A stretch of DNA of 64,000 nucleotides from JACMQX01 sp044225675. Its GTDB lineage: Bacteria > Pseudomonadota > Gammaproteobacteria > Burkholderiales > Burkholderiaceae_C. The first letter of the stretch is position 1; each line of letters begins with the position of its first letter. Both the position numbers and the translations under genes were made by a program. Shown here piece by piece: positions 62,923 through 64,000 of the stretch. The notes beneath the pieces were generated by a model. That model did not search any database, was not told the DNA's origin, and saw nothing but the letters and a program-made list of their open reading frames with translations. Location of the stretch: positions 7,373-71,372 of the forward strand of contig JBGAIH010000028.1 in assembly GCA_044225675.1 (NCBI GenBank), read 5' to 3'.

Positions 62923-63900
62923 TTACTCGACCTTGATGCCGGCGGACGCGATCACGTCGCGCGCCTTCTGGATGTCGGCGCGGATCAGCGCCGCGAACTC
63001 GTCCGGGGACACTGGCGCGGTGTCGAAGCCCTGGTGCTGGAACGCGGTCTTCACGTCCGGCCGCGCCAGCATCTTGTTGATGTCGGCATTGAGCCGCTGC
63101 ACCACGGCGGGCGGCAGCCCGGCCGGTCCCATCACGCCATAGAAGGTCACGGCGTTGAAGTCCTTGTAGCCGAATTCGGCCACCGTGGGCACGTCGGGCA
63201 GGCTCGGGCTGCGCCTGGTGGACGTCACGGCCAGCGCGCGGATCTTGCCCGACTGCAGCAGGGAGGCCGCCGACGAGATCGACGAGCCCGCAAAGCTCAG
63301 GTGCCCGCCCATCAGGTCGGCCAGCGCCGGGGTCGAGCCCTTGTAGGGCACGTGCTGCATCTTGCAGCCGGCCGTCATCTGCAGCAGTTCCATGGCGATG
63401 TGCACGCCGCCGCCGGTGCCCGAGGTGCCGTAGGTCAGCCGGCCCGGCTGCGCCTTCGCGGCCTTGATGAGGTCGCCCAGGTTCTTGAACGGCGAGTCCT
63501 CGCGCACGATGATGATGAGCGGCGTGGTCGCGGCCAGCGCGATCGGCGTGAGGTCCTTGATGGGGTCGTAGGCGACCTTCATCAGCAGCGGAATCAGCGA
63601 CACGTTGTCCGACTGGGCGATGACCAGGTCGTAGCCCTCGGGCTTGGACCGGGCGGCTTCGGCCAGGCCCAGTGCAGTGCCGGCGCCGGGGCGGTTGTCG
63701 GGCACGACCTGCCAGCTGTTGAGTTCCGACAGCTTGGTGGCGAGCTGCCGCCCGATGAAGTCGGTGCCGCCGCCCGGCGTGGACGGGATGATCATGCGGA
63801 TCGGCCGCGCCGGCCAGGCCTGCGCGAAGGCTGGCAGGCCGTGCAGTGCGGCAGCGCCCGTGGCGGCCAGGGTCAGGCGGTGGAAATCACGACGGTTCAT
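62923..63900 (-). CDS. Bug/TctC-family periplasmic solute-binding protein
   Basis: A 325-aa receptor with a signal peptide (about 1-27) and the motif WPARPIRMIIPSTPGGGTDF, then VPDNRPGAGTALGLAEA. AAGGAG precedes the ATG. It stands between the CoA-transferase remnant and the HMG-CoA-lyase-like gene and may bind the acid that those enzymes process. Confidence 0.93.
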   Translation of the reverse strand: MNRRDFHRLTLAATGAAALHGLPAFAQAWPARPIRMIIPSTPGGGTDFIGRQLATKLSELNSWQVVPDNRPGAGTALGLAEAARSKPEGYDLVIAQSDNVSLIPLLMKVAYDPIKDLTPIALAATTPLIIIVREDSPFKNLGDLIKAAKAQPGRLTYGTSGTGGGVHIAMELLQMTAGCKMQHVPYKGSTPALADLMGGHLSFAGSSISSAASLLQSGKIRALAVTSTRRSPSLPDVPTVAEFGYKDFNAVTFYGVMGPAGLPPAVVQRLNADINKMLARPDVKTAFQHQGFDTAPVSPDEFAALIRADIQKARDVIASAGIKVE

Positions 63901-63952
63901 GGCTTGTCTCCTTGGGTTTTTGTTGCAATGAAGGTCCGAAAAAAAACAGGGC

Positions 63953-64000
63953 TCAGCCCGCGACGACGCCGCGCGCCAGCAGATCGGCGATGCGCGCCTC
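63953..64000 (-). CDS. C-terminal end of a gene cut by window end (possibly CaiB/BaiF CoA-transferase)
   Basis: Fifteen codons ending EARIADLLARGVVAG-stop are open to the window edge. The composition fits the end of a class III CoA-transferase (pattern RIxxLxxxGVV), a frequent partner of TctC and HMG-CoA-lyase-like genes in Burkholderiales. The remaining sequence is too short for proof. Confidence 0.4.
   Translation of the reverse strand, partial: EARIADLLARGVVAG

Overview
The window is about 67% GC DNA from a betaproteobacterium of the order Burkholderiales, most probably family Comamonadaceae. The evidence is the order thrS-infC-rpmI-rplT-pheS-pheT-ihfA-merR-tRNA-Pro, four Bug/TctC-type binding proteins (one of them in a CoA-lyase operon), a phaC-phaA-phaB operon, and an SWIB protein with a histone-H1-like lysine/alanine tail. 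The genus cannot be fixed from sequence reading alone. The window looks chromosomal. I see no IS element, prophage, integrase, rRNA operon or CRISPR array. Genes are densely packed and many are joined by 4-bp ATGA overlaps.

Layout. 1-4.9 kb: the end of a flavin monooxygenase, a conserved hypothetical, clpB with a heat-shock promoter, a small membrane protein and a PaaI-type thioesterase. 4.9-11.4 kb: a DUF1428/VOC/DHA2-efflux group, then a minus-strand AraC-CAP-hypothetical-creA chain divergent from an MFS transporter. 11.4-19.3 kb: a seven-gene minus-strand catabolic operon (two TctC receptors, Gfo/Idh oxidoreductase, beta-hydroxyacid dehydrogenase, DUF993 lyase-like protein, SDR, sugar isomerase/epimerase) with its TetR gene upstream. 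Its substrate is unknown, and it is the best candidate here for an undescribed pathway. 19.5-25.4 kb: a thiamine-diphosphate enzyme, the H1-like SWIB protein behind three tandem terminators, two EamA exporters, an Lrp regulator, an RraA-like protein and a gamma-glutamylcyclotransferase fold protein.

25.4-35.5 kb: isocitrate lyase with an AT-rich, repeat-bearing promoter, then the translation operon. That operon has a structured leader before thrS, an AUC start codon on infC and a terminator-like hairpin just before pheS. 35.5-39.8 kb: a signalling trio of adenylate cyclase-FHA, TagH-like FHA protein and membrane Ser/Thr kinase, away from any type VI secretion structural genes.

39.9-52.6 kb: catabolism of 3-hydroxybenzoate through gentisate. 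A MarR regulator is divergent from 3-hydroxybenzoate 6-hydroxylase, gentisate dioxygenase and fumarylpyruvate hydrolase, followed by a TRAP transporter; a maleylpyruvate/maleylacetoacetate isomerase lies 5 kb away. Between them are a Rieske oxygenase, a glutamine-synthetase-like ligase and an ABM-domain protein, possibly a gamma-glutamylation route for an amine, and an AzlCD exporter. 52.6-64 kb: pgeF, the phaCAB polyhydroxybutyrate operon, a YbaL-type antiporter, dusA, and an HMG-CoA-lyase/TctC pair that continues into a probable CoA-transferase cut by the window end.
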